A DNA stretch of 64,000 bases. Origin: Amycolatopsis sp. WQ 127309 (GTDB taxonomy: Bacteria; Actinomycetota; Actinomycetes; Mycobacteriales; Pseudonocardiaceae). Positions 46,885 to 55,848 of this stretch are shown here, piece after piece; position 1 is the first letter of the stretch, and the number at the start of each line of letters is the position of its first letter. Below the pieces are notes generated by a model that saw nothing but the letters and a program-made list of their open reading frames with translations, searched no databases and was not told where the DNA came from. Where the stretch lies: the NCBI RefSeq assembly GCF_023023025.1, contig NZ_CP095481.1, positions 10,491,001-10,555,000 of the forward strand, written 5' to 3'. The translations under genes were made by a program, and so were the position numbers.

Positions 46885-47433
46885 TCAGTGGGCGGCTTTG
46901 GCTCGATAAGTCGACTTCTTCGCCTGGTTCCCGCAGACGTCCATCGAGCACCACCGGCGCGTTCCCGGCCTCGACGTGTCCAGGAACAGTGCCCCGCACC
47001 GCGCGCCCGCGCAGTGGCGGATCCGGTCGAACGCCGGGGAGGTCACCAGGTCCAGGGCGTCGCGGGCCAGCACCGAGAACATCGCCGACGCGGGATCCCC
47101 GGCGCGCCAGCGGAGTTCGCCCGACGGGGTCAGCGCCGGCGCCGGGACCGGCGACGCCGCGAAGCGGTTCAGGCGCTGACGGGTCGCCGGGCGGCACGAG
47201 ACGGCGCCGTCCGAGACCAGTTCGTGGATCGCCTCGCGCAGCACCCGGGCGTCGCGGACCGAAGCGTCCGACGGCACGACGGCCTCTCCGAACTTGCCGA
47301 ACTCCTCGATCCACGCACGCCAGGAAGCGCCGTCCGGCAGCTCCTCCGTAGCATCGGACGTGCCGCGATACCGCAGCGTGCGCACGAAATCGAGGCACAA
47401 CCTGCCCGCGCCCGACCGGAACCGCTCTGTCAT
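46885..47433 (-). CDS. CGNR zinc-finger (ABATE) regulator
   Basis: A 182-residue protein. The N-terminal ABATE domain begins FRSGAGRLCLDFVRTLRYRG. The C-terminal CGNR zinc finger is IRHCAGARCGALFLDTSRPG, then TRRWCSMDVCGNQAKKSTYR, with four cysteines and the motif C-G-N-Q in place of CGNR. Such proteins are stress-linked putative transcription regulators. The ATG at 47433 was preferred to that at 47442. It is divergent from an MFS exporter over an 18-base inverted repeat, so it probably represses that exporter and itself. Confidence 0.9.
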   Translation of the reverse strand: MTERFRSGAGRLCLDFVRTLRYRGTSDATEELPDGASWRAWIEEFGKFGEAVVPSDASVRDARVLREAIHELVSDGAVSCRPATRQRLNRFAASPVPAPALTPSGELRWRAGDPASAMFSVLARDALDLVTSPAFDRIRHCAGARCGALFLDTSRPGTRRWCSMDVCGNQAKKSTYRAKAAH

Positions 47434-47446
47434 GCACGTCACCGTA

Positions 47447-47503
47447 CCTCGGGAACCGGTTTGACTGGTACCGTCCGGGAACCGATCAAACCGGTTCCCG
47501 AGG
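47447..47503. promoter_or_regulatory. 18-bp perfect inverted repeat between CGNR regulator and MFS gene
   Basis: CCTCGGGAACCGGTTTGA (47447-47464) is exactly complementary to 47486-47503, with a 21-base spacer that holds another GGGAACCG half-site. Each arm includes the small palindrome AACCGGTT. It covers the whole gap between the two genes. Confidence 0.8.
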
Positions 47504-47510
47504 GGTGACG

Positions 47511-48686
47511 ATGACCGAGACGAAGCCGCAGCAGGAAGCGCCGCCCGGCTGGCTGGTGCTGTTGCTGGCCGTCTCCTGTGGACTGACGGTCGCCAACCTG
47601 TACTACGCCCAGCCGCTGCTCGCCGAGCTGCGGCACACCTTCGGGGTCGGCGAGGCCGCCGCCGGCGGGATCGTCACCGCGACGCAGATCGGGTACGCCG
47701 CGGGCATGCTCCTGCTCGTCCCGCTCGGCGACCGGCTGGAGAACCGCACGCTCGTCTCGAGCCTGCTCGCCGTCACCTGCGCGGGGCTCGTCGTCACCGG
47801 CTTCGCACCCGGGTTCGCCGTGCTGCTGCTGGCTTCCCTGCTCGTCGGGGCGACGTCGGTGGTCGTGCAGATCCTCATCCCGTTCGCCGCCGACCTGGCC
47901 CCCGACGCCATCCGCGGGCGGATCGTCGGGCGCGTGGTGAGCGGGCTCGTGTTCGGCATCCTGCTCTCGCGCGTGATCGCCAGCCTGCTCGCGGAGGTCA
48001 CCAGCTGGCGCGTGGTGTTCCTCATCTCCGCCGTGGCGATGGCCGTGCTCGCCGTCGTGCTGCGGTTCAGCCTGCCGAAGCGGGCACCCAAGACCGACGT
48101 CGGCTACGGGCGGCTGATCCGCTCGACCCTGGCGATGGTGCGGAAACACCCCGCGCTGCGCCACCGCGCGCTCTTCCAGTCGGCGATGTACGGCGCGTTC
48201 AGCGCCTTCTGGACGACGATCGCGTTCGTGCTGACGGCCCCGCCGTTCAACTACTCCCAGCTGGGCGTCGGCCTGTTCGCCCTGGCCGGCGCCGGTGGCG
48301 CGCTGATCGCCCCGCTCGCCGGGCGCTGGGCCGACCATGGGCACGGCCGCCGGCTCACCACGACCGCGTTCATCGTGTGCGCGGCCGCGTTCGCGGTCGC
48401 CGGGCTCGGCGCGCACAGCGTCGTCCTGCTGGCCATCGCCGCGATCGCGATCGACGCGGCGGTGCAGGCCACCCTGGTCGTCGGCCAGCACACGATCTAC
48501 CAGCTCGACCCGTCGGCGCGCGCCCGGATCAACAGCATCTACCTGGCGACGTTCTTCGTCGGCGGCGCCATCGGTTCGCAGGCCGGCTCGATCGCCTACC
48601 ACCTCGGCGGCTGGACGGCGGTCGCCGTGTTCGCCGGGGTGCTGCCGCTGCTCGCCCTGGCCGGGATGACGCGCACCCGGCGCTGA
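47511..48686 (+). CDS. MFS transporter
   Basis: A 391-residue 12-helix transporter of the major facilitator superfamily. The N-half has LTVANLYYAQPLLAELRHTF and the loop 2-3 motif LVPLGDRLENRTLVS (G-D-R-L). The second half begins around RHRALFQSAMYGAFSAFWTT and has the equivalent loop GRWADHGHGRRLTT. It resembles the drug/sugar efflux type. Substrate is unknown. ATG at 47511 has GAGGGG 6 bases upstream; a GTG at 47505 is an alternative. Control by the divergent CGNR protein is inferred. Confidence 0.92.
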   Translation: MTETKPQQEAPPGWLVLLLAVSCGLTVANLYYAQPLLAELRHTFGVGEAAAGGIVTATQIGYAAGMLLLVPLGDRLENRTLVSSLLAVTCAGLVVTGFAPGFAVLLLASLLVGATSVVVQILIPFAADLAPDAIRGRIVGRVVSGLVFGILLSRVIASLLAEVTSWRVVFLISAVAMAVLAVVLRFSLPKRAPKTDVGYGRLIRSTLAMVRKHPALRHRALFQSAMYGAFSAFWTTIAFVLTAPPFNYSQLGVGLFALAGAGGALIAPLAGRWADHGHGRRLTTTAFIVCAAAFAVAGLGAHSVVLLAIAAIAIDAAVQATLVVGQHTIYQLDPSARARINSIYLATFFVGGAIGSQAGSIAYHLGGWTAVAVFAGVLPLLALAGMTRTRR

Positions 48687-48801
48687 CGCAAAGTCACCGC
48701 AGCCCGGCGAATTCCCCCGTTCTTGTCAGCGCATGGCCGCTGTCCGGGTATCGCGAAACTGCTACCGTACGCCCTTGGGCTGCTACCCAGGGGAGCGATC
48801 C

Positions 48802-49785
48802 ATGACCCTCGCGGACCTCGGGCTCGACGCCACCGCCGAGCGCGCGTACCGCCATTGCCTGCGGGACAAGACGATGACCGCCGCCGGTCTCGCCGAAGCC
48901 CTGCACCTCGACCGCGCGGAAACCGCCGGGATCGTCCGCGAGCTCGTCCGGCTCGGGCTGGTCCGGCAGGTCGACGCGCAGACGTTCGAGGGGCTCGACC
49001 CGGCGATCGCCCTGGAGAACCTGATCTCGCTCGAGATCGCCCGGCTGCGGGACCAGGTCGGCCGGCTCGACGCGTGCCGGAGCCGGATCGGCCCGCTGTA
49101 CGAGGACTTCACCGCCGCCGCGCCGCGCGGGACCCGGCCGGACGTCCAGCACGTCCAGGGTCTCGACCGCGTCCGGGAGAAGCTCGACGAGCTGGCCTTC
49201 TTCGCCCGCAGGGAAATCATGGGCCTGCAGCCGAGCGGACCGTGGAGCCCCGAGACGATTTCGGCCGCCCGGCCGCTCGACCTGCGCTGCCTGCGCCGCG
49301 GCGTCCGGATGCGCACGGTGGTGCGGGCCGAGATCCTCGACGACGAGCGGACCCGGTCGTACCTGCTCGACCTGTGCGCGCACGGCGCCGAGGTCCGCAC
49401 GGCCGAAGGCGGCCGGCTCGAACGGCTGATCCTGTTCGACCGCACGGTCTTCGTCGCCCCGATCGACGCCGAGGACAGCAAACGCGGCGCCGTCGTCGTG
49501 TCGCGGCCGGGGCAGGTCGCGAACATGGTGAGCCTGTTCGAACGCGTCTGGCGGCAGGCGACGCCGGTGGGCGCCGCCGACCCGACCGCGCGCGCCGGCT
49601 TGAGCACCACCGAGAAGCAGGTGCTGGCGATCCTCTGCCAAGCGGACAAGGACGAGCTCGGCGCGCGCGAGATGGGCGTGTCGGTGCGGACGTTCCGCAA
49701 GCACGTCGCCGACGTGATGGCCAAACTCGGTGCGGCCAACCGGTTCCAGACCGCGTTGCTCGCCAAGGAACGCGGCTGGATCTGA
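48802..49785 (+). CDS. TrmB-type/LuxR-type helix-turn-helix regulator
   Basis: A 327-residue regulator with two DNA-binding parts. The N-terminal TrmB-like winged helix is ADLGLDATAERAYRHCLRDK, then TMTAAGLAEALHLDRAETAGIVRELVRLGLV. A middle PLD-like domain (about residues 100-250) includes RREIMGLQPSGPW and LFDRTVFVAPID. The C-terminal LuxR helix-turn-helix is STTEKQVLAILCQADKDELG, then AREMGVSVRTFRKHVADVMAKLGA. This architecture is common in actinomycetes, often near secondary-metabolite genes; no such genes are here. ATG follows a GGGGAGC site. Confidence 0.9.
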   Translation: MTLADLGLDATAERAYRHCLRDKTMTAAGLAEALHLDRAETAGIVRELVRLGLVRQVDAQTFEGLDPAIALENLISLEIARLRDQVGRLDACRSRIGPLYEDFTAAAPRGTRPDVQHVQGLDRVREKLDELAFFARREIMGLQPSGPWSPETISAARPLDLRCLRRGVRMRTVVRAEILDDERTRSYLLDLCAHGAEVRTAEGGRLERLILFDRTVFVAPIDAEDSKRGAVVVSRPGQVANMVSLFERVWRQATPVGAADPTARAGLSTTEKQVLAILCQADKDELGAREMGVSVRTFRKHVADVMAKLGAANRFQTALLAKERGWI

Positions 49786-49795
49786 GCGGGTTCCG

Positions 49796-50620
49796 TCAGG
49801 CGAAGTGCTCCCGGCGCGCGGCGACCCACTCGGCGTAGGTCGTTCCCGGGCGCCCCAGCAGTTCTTCGACGACGCCGGTCGGCACCTCCGGGGTGCGCGT
49901 GGTCGCTTCGAAGCCGGTCAGCAGCCAGCCGGCGACCTCTTCCGGGACGCCGAAGCCGAGCCACCGCGCGCGTTGCTCGCCGGGAGTCAGCTCGCGGAAC
50001 CGGATCTCCTTGCCCAGCACGGCTTCGAGCGTCGCGACCTGCCAGCGCAGGCTGATCGCTTCGGGTCCACTGAGGACATAGGTGGCGCCGACGTGCCCGC
50101 CGGTGGTCAGCACGCGCGCGGCTACCGCGGCGATGTCACCGAGGTCGATCGGGGTCTGCGTCGAGTCGCCGTAGGCCATGGCGACCTCGCCCCCGCGCAC
50201 CATGCCGGCCCAGTCGAGGGTGTTGTTCATGAAGGACCCGGGCCGCAGGAAGGTCCGCGCGAACCCGGCCCGCTCGACCGCCGCTTCGACGGCGGCGTAG
50301 GCGTTGCCGCTGGAGGCCGCGTGCCCATCGCCGATGCTGCTGCCGGACAGCGCGACGACCCGCTCGATGCCCGCGCCGGCCGCCAGCTCGCAGAACCGCC
50401 GCACGGTCCGCGCCATCGGAGCCAGGTACACGGCGTCGACGCCCTTCAGCGGCACCTCGTCCGGTCTGGCCAGGGAGCCGACGACCACCTCGGCCTCCTC
50501 CGGGAGGGCAGCCCGCCCGGGATCGACGGTCAGCGCGCGCACGTCCGCACCGGCCGCCAGCAGCTCGTCCACGACCAGCCGTCCGACGCTGCCGGTCGCG
50601 CCGGTCACCAGGATCGTCAT
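49796..50620 (-). CDS. NmrA / NAD(P)-binding SDR family protein
   Basis: A 274-residue atypical short-chain dehydrogenase. ILVTGATGSVGRLVVDELLA is the NAD(P)-binding glycine motif. Later features: VDAVYLAP, VVALSGSSIGDGH, and LRPGSFMNNTLDWAGMVR. The usual catalytic Tyr-x3-Lys is absent (YAAVEAAVERAG), as in NmrA-like sensor or reductase proteins. The closest recognisable relatives are azoreductase/NmrA-type YtfG proteins. It is transcribed from a promoter covered by a TetR-like operator. Confidence 0.9.
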   Translation of the reverse strand: MTILVTGATGSVGRLVVDELLAAGADVRALTVDPGRAALPEEAEVVVGSLARPDEVPLKGVDAVYLAPMARTVRRFCELAAGAGIERVVALSGSSIGDGHAASSGNAYAAVEAAVERAGFARTFLRPGSFMNNTLDWAGMVRGGEVAMAYGDSTQTPIDLGDIAAVAARVLTTGGHVGATYVLSGPEAISLRWQVATLEAVLGKEIRFRELTPGEQRARWLGFGVPEEVAGWLLTGFEATTRTPEVPTGVVEELLGRPGTTYAEWVAARREHFA

Positions 50621-50632
50621 GATGCCCTCCTC

Positions 50633-50672
50633 GTTCTCGTATGCCGTACGAGATCGTACGGCATACGAGAAC
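50633..50672. promoter_or_regulatory. 40-bp near-perfect palindromic operator, TetR style
   Basis: GTTCTCGTATGCCGTACGA (50633-50651) is exactly complementary to 50654-50672, with two central bases. Each arm contains the smaller TCGTA-N5-TACGA palindrome, as in operators that bind two TetR dimers. It lies 13 bases upstream of the NmrA-type gene. No tetR gene is in sight. Confidence 0.75.
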
Positions 50673-50984
50673 TCAGGGCACAGGGTTTGCCTGGATCAGC
50701 GAGAGGACGTCAGTGCCGACGGGGCCACTTGAACGGCCACGACGGACGCACGGCGCGAACCAGGATCGCGAGGTCGCGGAGCCCTTTGGTGTCTCCGGTC
50801 TTGTGCACGATGAAGCCGCGAGGCCGAGCACGGCGATGAAGGCGACGAGCAGACGCCCCAAGACAAGCAGGAGGCCGCGGGTGCCGCTCGGTGCTGATGG
50901 CCAACTCAACGCAAGTGGTGGGCAGTGCTTCTGGGCGCTCCCCGTTCGGGGCACACGAGTTCCGGGGAAGGGATCCAGCGGAAA
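50673..50984. other. Gap after ftsQ, with a possible gene remnant
   Basis: About 310 bases with no convincing gene. On the minus strand near 50713-50815, VHKTGDTKGLRDLAILVRAV resembles the start of a domain seen in large LuxR/AfsR-type regulators (DTKGLRDLAVLL), and it ends soon after. It may be a gene remnant. Confidence 0.35.
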
Positions 50985-51827
50985 TCAGGACGTGATCGTC
51001 GGCAGTTCGGGTGCCGCGACGTCGTAGACCTTGCCCTCTTGGGTGAGCAGCGCCGCCAGGACCTTGGCCTTGCGGTCCGTCTGCTCCGCGGTCCCCCAGC
51101 GGACGATCTTGCCGCTCGACAGCGTGAACTCCACGCTCGCCGGGGTCTTGGCCGTCGCCGTTGTCACCTGCTTCAGCAGCTGCTCCGGGATCACGCCGAG
51201 GACCGCCGTCACCGCCCGGGTCACCGGGTCGTCCGCCGAGACCTTGGGCAGCTTCAGCTCCGGCAGGCCCGCCGGGCGGGCCGGGACCGTCTTGAAGACG
51301 ACGCCGCCGTCGTCGACCAGGTGGACGCCGTCGCCGCCCGGGCCGCTGTCGAAGAACGCGATCGCCGTGCGCTCGGTCACCGTGATGTCGACCGTGTTCG
51401 GCCACGAGCGCGACACCTCGACCGTGGCGATGCCCGGCATGCCCGCCACCCGGTCGCGGATCTCGTCGGTGCTCAGCCGCAGCAGGGGCTTGTCGAGCGG
51501 GACCGCGGCCATCGCGCGGATCTGGTCGGCCGTCACCGTGCGCGAGCCCGTCACCGAGACGTCCTTCGCGCCGAGCATCGAGCTGAAGAACAGCAGGTAG
51601 ACCAGCGCGATCAACGTCAGCACGCTCAGCAGCGCTACCCAGCGGCGCCGGATCTCGACGCGCCGGTTCGGGCGGGTGGCGCGGGCCCGGGCCTGCGGCC
51701 GCGTGGCGGTGGCGCGGGTCCGGCGGCGTTCCTCTTCGGACCGCCGGCCGCGCCGCTCCCGGGCCAGGGCAGCGCGATCCCGCTCGTCCTCTTCGGACGG
51801 ACGGCGGCGCTGGCTGGTCGAACTCAT
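50985..51827 (-). CDS. ftsQ: Cell division protein FtsQ
   Basis: A 280-residue bitopic protein. A highly charged cytoplasmic tail (about 60 residues, Arg/Glu-rich) is followed by one membrane helix WVALLSVLTLIALVYLLFF, the POTRA domain (KDVSVTGSRTVTADQIRAMA, then GIATVEVSRSWPNTVDITVTERTAIAF) and the beta domain. It bridges FtsL/FtsB to the later division proteins. It starts 4 bases after the murC stop. In most actinobacteria ftsZ follows at once; here the dcw cluster breaks after it. Confidence 0.95.
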   Translation of the reverse strand: MSSTSQRRRPSEEDERDRAALARERRGRRSEEERRRTRATATRPQARARATRPNRRVEIRRRWVALLSVLTLIALVYLLFFSSMLGAKDVSVTGSRTVTADQIRAMAAVPLDKPLLRLSTDEIRDRVAGMPGIATVEVSRSWPNTVDITVTERTAIAFFDSGPGGDGVHLVDDGGVVFKTVPARPAGLPELKLPKVSADDPVTRAVTAVLGVIPEQLLKQVTTATAKTPASVEFTLSSGKIVRWGTAEQTDRKAKVLAALLTQEGKVYDVAAPELPTITS

Positions 51828-51831
51828 GGCG

Positions 51832-53229
51832 TCAGCGCTTGTCCAGCTCGGCGAGGATCTCCGGGCCCAGCTGCGTGACGTCGCCGGCGCCCATGGTGAC
51901 GACGAGGTCGTGGCCCTTCACCAGCCCGGCGACCAGTCCGGCCGCGACGTCGAAGGCGGGCTCGTAGTGCACCGGCACCGTCACCGCGTCCGCGATCAAC
52001 GCGCCGTTGACGCCCGGCTCCGGCTCTTCGCGCGCGCCGTAGACGTCCAGCACGACCACCTCGTCCGCCAGGGACAAAGCCGAAGCGAACTCCGCCGAGA
52101 ACAGCTTGGTCCGCGAGTACAGGTGCGGCTGGAACACGACGACGACCCGGCCGGTCCCGGCCGCGGTCCGCACCGCGCGCAGCTGCGCGGCCACCTCGGT
52201 CGGGTGGTGGGCGTAGTCGTCGTAGACGCGGACGTCGCCGGAGCGGCCCTTGAACTCGAACCGGCGGCGCACACCGCCGAACGCGGCGAGCCCGTCGGCC
52301 AGCTCGGCCGCGGGGGCACCCAGCTCGAGCCCGGCGAGCAGCGCGGCGATCGCGTTGAGCGCCATGTGCTCCCCCGGCACCGCGACCCGGACGGACAGCT
52401 CCGCACCGTCCAGGGCCAGGCGGACGACGCCGCCGTCCGGGGCCGGCGTGTAGCCGAGGATGCGGGCGTCGCCCTCACCGGTGACCGTGCGGCCGTAGCG
52501 CCGGACGCGGACGCCCTGCTCCGCGGCCTGGTCGCCCAGCTCGTCGGCCGCGGGGTCGTCACCGCAGACGATCAGCAGCCCGCCCGGCACGATCCGGCCG
52601 ACGAACTCGGTGAACACCTTGGTGTAGGCCTCGGCGGTGCCGTGGTGGTCCAGGTGGTCCGGCTCGACGTTGGTCACGACCGCGACCGACGGCGAGTAGG
52701 TCAGGAACGAGCCGTCGCTCTCGTCGGCTTCGGCGACGAAGACGCCGCCCTCACCGTGGTGGGCGTTGGCGCCGGACTCGTTGAGGTCGCCGCCGATGGC
52801 GAACGACGGGTCGAGCCGGCAGTGCTGCAGCGCCACGGTGAGCATCGACGTCGTCGACGTCTTGCCGTGCGTGCCCGCGATGCAGGCGACGCGGTGGCCT
52901 GCCATCAGACCGGCCAGCGCCTGCGCCCGGTGCAGCACCGGGATCCCGGCGGCGCGGGCCGCGGCCAGCTCGGGGTTGGTCTCCTTGATCGCCGTCGAGA
53001 CGACGACCGCGGACGGCGGCTCGGCCAAAGCGGAGATGTTCGCAGCGCTCTGGCCGATGAACAGCTCGGCACCCTGGGCCCGCAGCGACAGCAGCGCGCG
53101 GGACTCCTTGGCGTCCGAACCGGACACGAAAGCCCCGCGGGCCAGCAGGATCCGCGCGATCCCGGACATGCCGGCGCCGCCGATCCCGATCAGGTGCGCG
53201 CGACGCAGTTCTTCGGGGAGCTCAGGCAC
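51832..53229 (-). CDS. murC: UDP-N-acetylmuramate--L-alanine ligase
   Basis: A 465-residue Mur ligase. The N-terminal Rossmann part is [20 protein letters not shown], the ATP loop [17 protein letters not shown], and the central [13 protein letters not shown] with [11 protein letters not shown]. The C-terminal domain has [18 protein letters not shown]. It adds L-Ala to UDP-MurNAc in the cytoplasm. The GTG start at 53229 overlaps the murG stop by 8 bases. Confidence 0.97.
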   Translation of the reverse strand: MPELPEELRRAHLIGIGGAGMSGIARILLARGAFVSGSDAKESRALLSLRAQGAELFIGQSAANISALAEPPSAVVVSTAIKETNPELAAARAAGIPVLHRAQALAGLMAGHRVACIAGTHGKTSTTSMLTVALQHCRLDPSFAIGGDLNESGANAHHGEGGVFVAEADESDGSFLTYSPSVAVVTNVEPDHLDHHGTAEAYTKVFTEFVGRIVPGGLLIVCGDDPAADELGDQAAEQGVRVRRYGRTVTGEGDARILGYTPAPDGGVVRLALDGAELSVRVAVPGEHMALNAIAALLAGLELGAPAAELADGLAAFGGVRRRFEFKGRSGDVRVYDDYAHHPTEVAAQLRAVRTAAGTGRVVVVFQPHLYSRTKLFSAEFASALSLADEVVVLDVYGAREEPEPGVNGALIADAVTVPVHYEPAFDVAAGLVAGLVKGHDLVVTMGAGDVTQLGPEILAELDKR

Positions 53230-54346
53230 CTGCGGCCTCCAGGACGATCTTGGCGAGCAGCTCGTCGGCCTCGCGGTGGCCCATGCCGACCGCGGCGGCA
53301 CCCATCTTCGCGACCCGGTCGGCGTCGACGGTCAGCGGGACGACCAGCTCGGCGACCTTCGCCGCGGTGAGGTCGGCGTCCTCGACCATCAGCGCCGCGC
53401 CGGCCGTGACGGCGGGGCGGGCGTTGGTCGCCTGCTCGCCGTTGCCGATCGGCAGCGGGACGAACACCGCGGGCAGCCCGACCGAGGTCACTTCGGCGAC
53501 GGTCATCGCGCCGGAGCGGCAGATCGCGACGTCGGCCGCCGCGTAGGCCAGGTCCATCCGCTCCAGGTAGGGCACCGGCACGTACGCCGGCTTGCCCGGG
53601 AACTCCTGCACGACCAGGGTGTTCTTCGGGCCGTGCGCGTGCAGCACGCCGATGCCGGCGTCGGCCAGCTCCTTCGCCGCGCCGGACACCGCGCTGTTGA
53701 TCGACTGCGCGCCCTGCGAGCCGCCGAACACCAGCAGCGTCGGCGCGTCCGGGTCCAGCCCGAAGTACTCACGGGCCTCGGCGCGCAGCGCGGCGCGGTC
53801 GAGCGAGGTGATCGACCGCCGCAGCGGGATCCCGACGACCTCGGCCTTGGGCAGCGGCGTGCCGGGGACGGCGACCGCGACGCGCGCGGCGAACCGCGCG
53901 CCGACCTTGTTCGCCAGGCCCGGCGACTGGTTGGCCTCGTGCACGACGATCGGGGTGCGCCCGCGCGCGGCTAGGTAGGCCGGGAGGGCGACGTACCCGC
54001 CGAAGCCGACGACGACGTCCGCGCCGACCCGCTCCAGCACCTCGCGGGTCCTGCGCACCGAGTCGCGGACCTTCAGGGGCAGCCGCAGCAGCTCCGGCGT
54101 GGGCTTGCGGGGCAGCGGGACCGGCGGGATCAGCTCGAGGGCGTACCCGCGGGCCGGGACGAGTTTGTTCTCCAAACCGCGCTCGGTGCCGAGCGCGACC
54201 ACCGTCGCGTCCGGGCGCAGCCGCATGACGGCGTCGGCCAGGGCGAGGGCGGGTTCGATGTGTCCTGCGGTGCCACCACCGGCGACCACGACCACGGGCG
54301 CTTTGCCCGCGACGGTTCGCTCGGTTCCCTTGACGGGCTTACTCAC
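53222..54346 (-). CDS. murG: UDP-GlcNAc--lipid I N-acetylglucosaminyltransferase
   Basis: A 374-residue GT-B glycosyltransferase. [23 protein letters not shown] is the first glycine loop, then [34 protein letters not shown] and [36 protein letters not shown] binds UDP-GlcNAc. It turns lipid I into lipid II at the inner face of the membrane. The GTG at 54346 overlaps the ftsW stop by 4 bases; a TTG one codon before is an alternative. Confidence 0.97.
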   Translation of the reverse strand: MSKPVKGTERTVAGKAPVVVVAGGGTAGHIEPALALADAVMRLRPDATVVALGTERGLENKLVPARGYALELIPPVPLPRKPTPELLRLPLKVRDSVRRTREVLERVGADVVVGFGGYVALPAYLAARGRTPIVVHEANQSPGLANKVGARFAARVAVAVPGTPLPKAEVVGIPLRRSITSLDRAALRAEAREYFGLDPDAPTLLVFGGSQGAQSINSAVSGAAKELADAGIGVLHAHGPKNTLVVQEFPGKPAYVPVPYLERMDLAYAAADVAICRSGAMTVAEVTSVGLPAVFVPLPIGNGEQATNARPAVTAGAALMVEDADLTAAKVAELVVPLTVDADRVAKMGAAAVGMGHREADELLAKIVLEAAGA

Positions 54347-55848
54347 CAATGACCTCTCCGGTTCGCGGTACTCCGGGTACCACGGCTCGCTGTTGTCCGC
54401 GCGGCCCCGCGAGACGTGGCCGTGCTCGTCCGTGCCGCGCTGCGGCGCACCGGCTCGCGGACCGACTTGCGCCGTTCCTGCGCCGGGGCGGGCCGCGCCG
54501 CACGGGGCGCGGGCCTGGCCGCCTTCGCCCCGGCGCGTGCCGCCCCCTTGCGCGTGGCGGGCGGGCGGTACGGGTCGGGCGCGGGCAGCCGCAGCAGACG
54601 CCCGAATTTACCCGGCCCCTGTGTCCGCAGCGCGGCCACCGCCTCCGGTTCGTGCCGGGCGGCGTTCGCGAGCACGCCCATGATGAGCATGGTGATCACC
54701 AGCGAGGTGCCGCCGTAGGAGATCAGCGGCAGCGTGACGCCGGTGACCGGCAGCAGGCCGACGACGTAGCCGATGTTGATGCCGGCCTGCGCCACGAGGA
54801 ACACGGTCAGCGTGCCGGAGACGATCCGGATCCACGGGTCGATGTTGCGGGTGGCGATCCGCAGGCCCACGACGGCGACCCCGCCGAACAGGGCGAGCAC
54901 GACGACGCAGCCGACCAGCCCGAGCTCCTCGCCGATCAGGGCGAAGATGAAGTCGTTCTGCACGTTCGGCAGGTAGCCCCAGTTGGACGCGCCCTGGCCG
55001 AGGCCCTTGCCCAGGAAGCCGCCGTCGGCGAGCGCCAGCTTGGCCTGGTTGGCCTGGAAGCCGGCGGCGCTGGTGTCGGGGTCCGGCGAGAGGAACGACA
55101 TGACGCGCGCGAGGCGGTAGGGCGCGATCAGCGCCAGCACGAGGACGCCGGCCAGGCCGCCCGCGAGGATGACGCCGAACAGCCGTTTCGGCGCGCCGGC
55201 GAACCACAGCAGAGCCAGCAGCACCACGGCCAGGGTGACCGTGCCGCCCAGGTCGGGCTGCAGCATGACCAGGGCGAACATCAGCAGCGCGATCGGCACC
55301 ACGGGCACCAGCAGGTGCCGCCACTGGTGGATCACGTTGTACTTGATCACCAGGATGTGCGCGCCCCAGAACGCGAGCGCGACCTTCGCGGCCTCGACCG
55401 GCTGGAAGGTGAAGTCGCCGATCCGGAACCAGCCCTGCGAGCCGTTCACGGTCGACCCCAGCGGGGTCAGCACCAGGACCAGCAGGCCGAGGCAGACGAC
55501 CGTGGCGGTGGCCGACATCCGCCGGATCCGCTCGAGCTTGACCCGCATGCCCACCCAGAACACGACGCCGCCGAGCGCGACGAAGACCAGGTGCTTGGTG
55601 AACAGCGCGTACACGCCGCTGCCGGTCTTCGGGTCGTACGAGCCGACCGACGACGCCGAGAGCACCATGACGATGCCGATCACGGTGAGCACGCCGGTCA
55701 GGGCGAGCACGAGGTGGAAGGACGCCAGCGGGCGCGAGAGCCACGCGGTCAGCGCGGTCCGGAAGACGACGAAGCCGCTCTCCTTGCGCTCCCGGCGCGG
55801 CCGCTTCGGCGGTGGCTGCCGCTTCTTGGCCTGCTCAACTGCCGTCAC
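54343..55848 (-). CDS. ftsW: Lipid II polymerase FtsW
   Basis: A 501-residue SEDS protein with 10 membrane helices. Key stretches: [47 protein letters not shown], and [20 protein letters not shown] with the conserved loop. It polymerises septal glycan with FtsI. The C-terminus carries an unusually long basic tail (about 90 residues, Arg/Ala/Thr/Ser-rich) after helix 10; mycobacterial FtsW also has a tail that contacts FtsZ. The start overlaps murD by 14 bases. Confidence 0.96.
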   Translation of the reverse strand: MTAVEQAKKRQPPPKRPRRERKESGFVVFRTALTAWLSRPLASFHLVLALTGVLTVIGIVMVLSASSVGSYDPKTGSGVYALFTKHLVFVALGGVVFWVGMRVKLERIRRMSATATVVCLGLLVLVLTPLGSTVNGSQGWFRIGDFTFQPVEAAKVALAFWGAHILVIKYNVIHQWRHLLVPVVPIALLMFALVMLQPDLGGTVTLAVVLLALLWFAGAPKRLFGVILAGGLAGVLVLALIAPYRLARVMSFLSPDPDTSAAGFQANQAKLALADGGFLGKGLGQGASNWGYLPNVQNDFIFALIGEELGLVGCVVVLALFGGVAVVGLRIATRNIDPWIRIVSGTLTVFLVAQAGINIGYVVGLLPVTGVTLPLISYGGTSLVITMLIMGVLANAARHEPEAVAALRTQGPGKFGRLLRLPAPDPYRPPATRKGAARAGAKAARPAPRAARPAPAQERRKSVREPVRRSAARTSTATSRGAARTTASRGTRSTANRRGHW

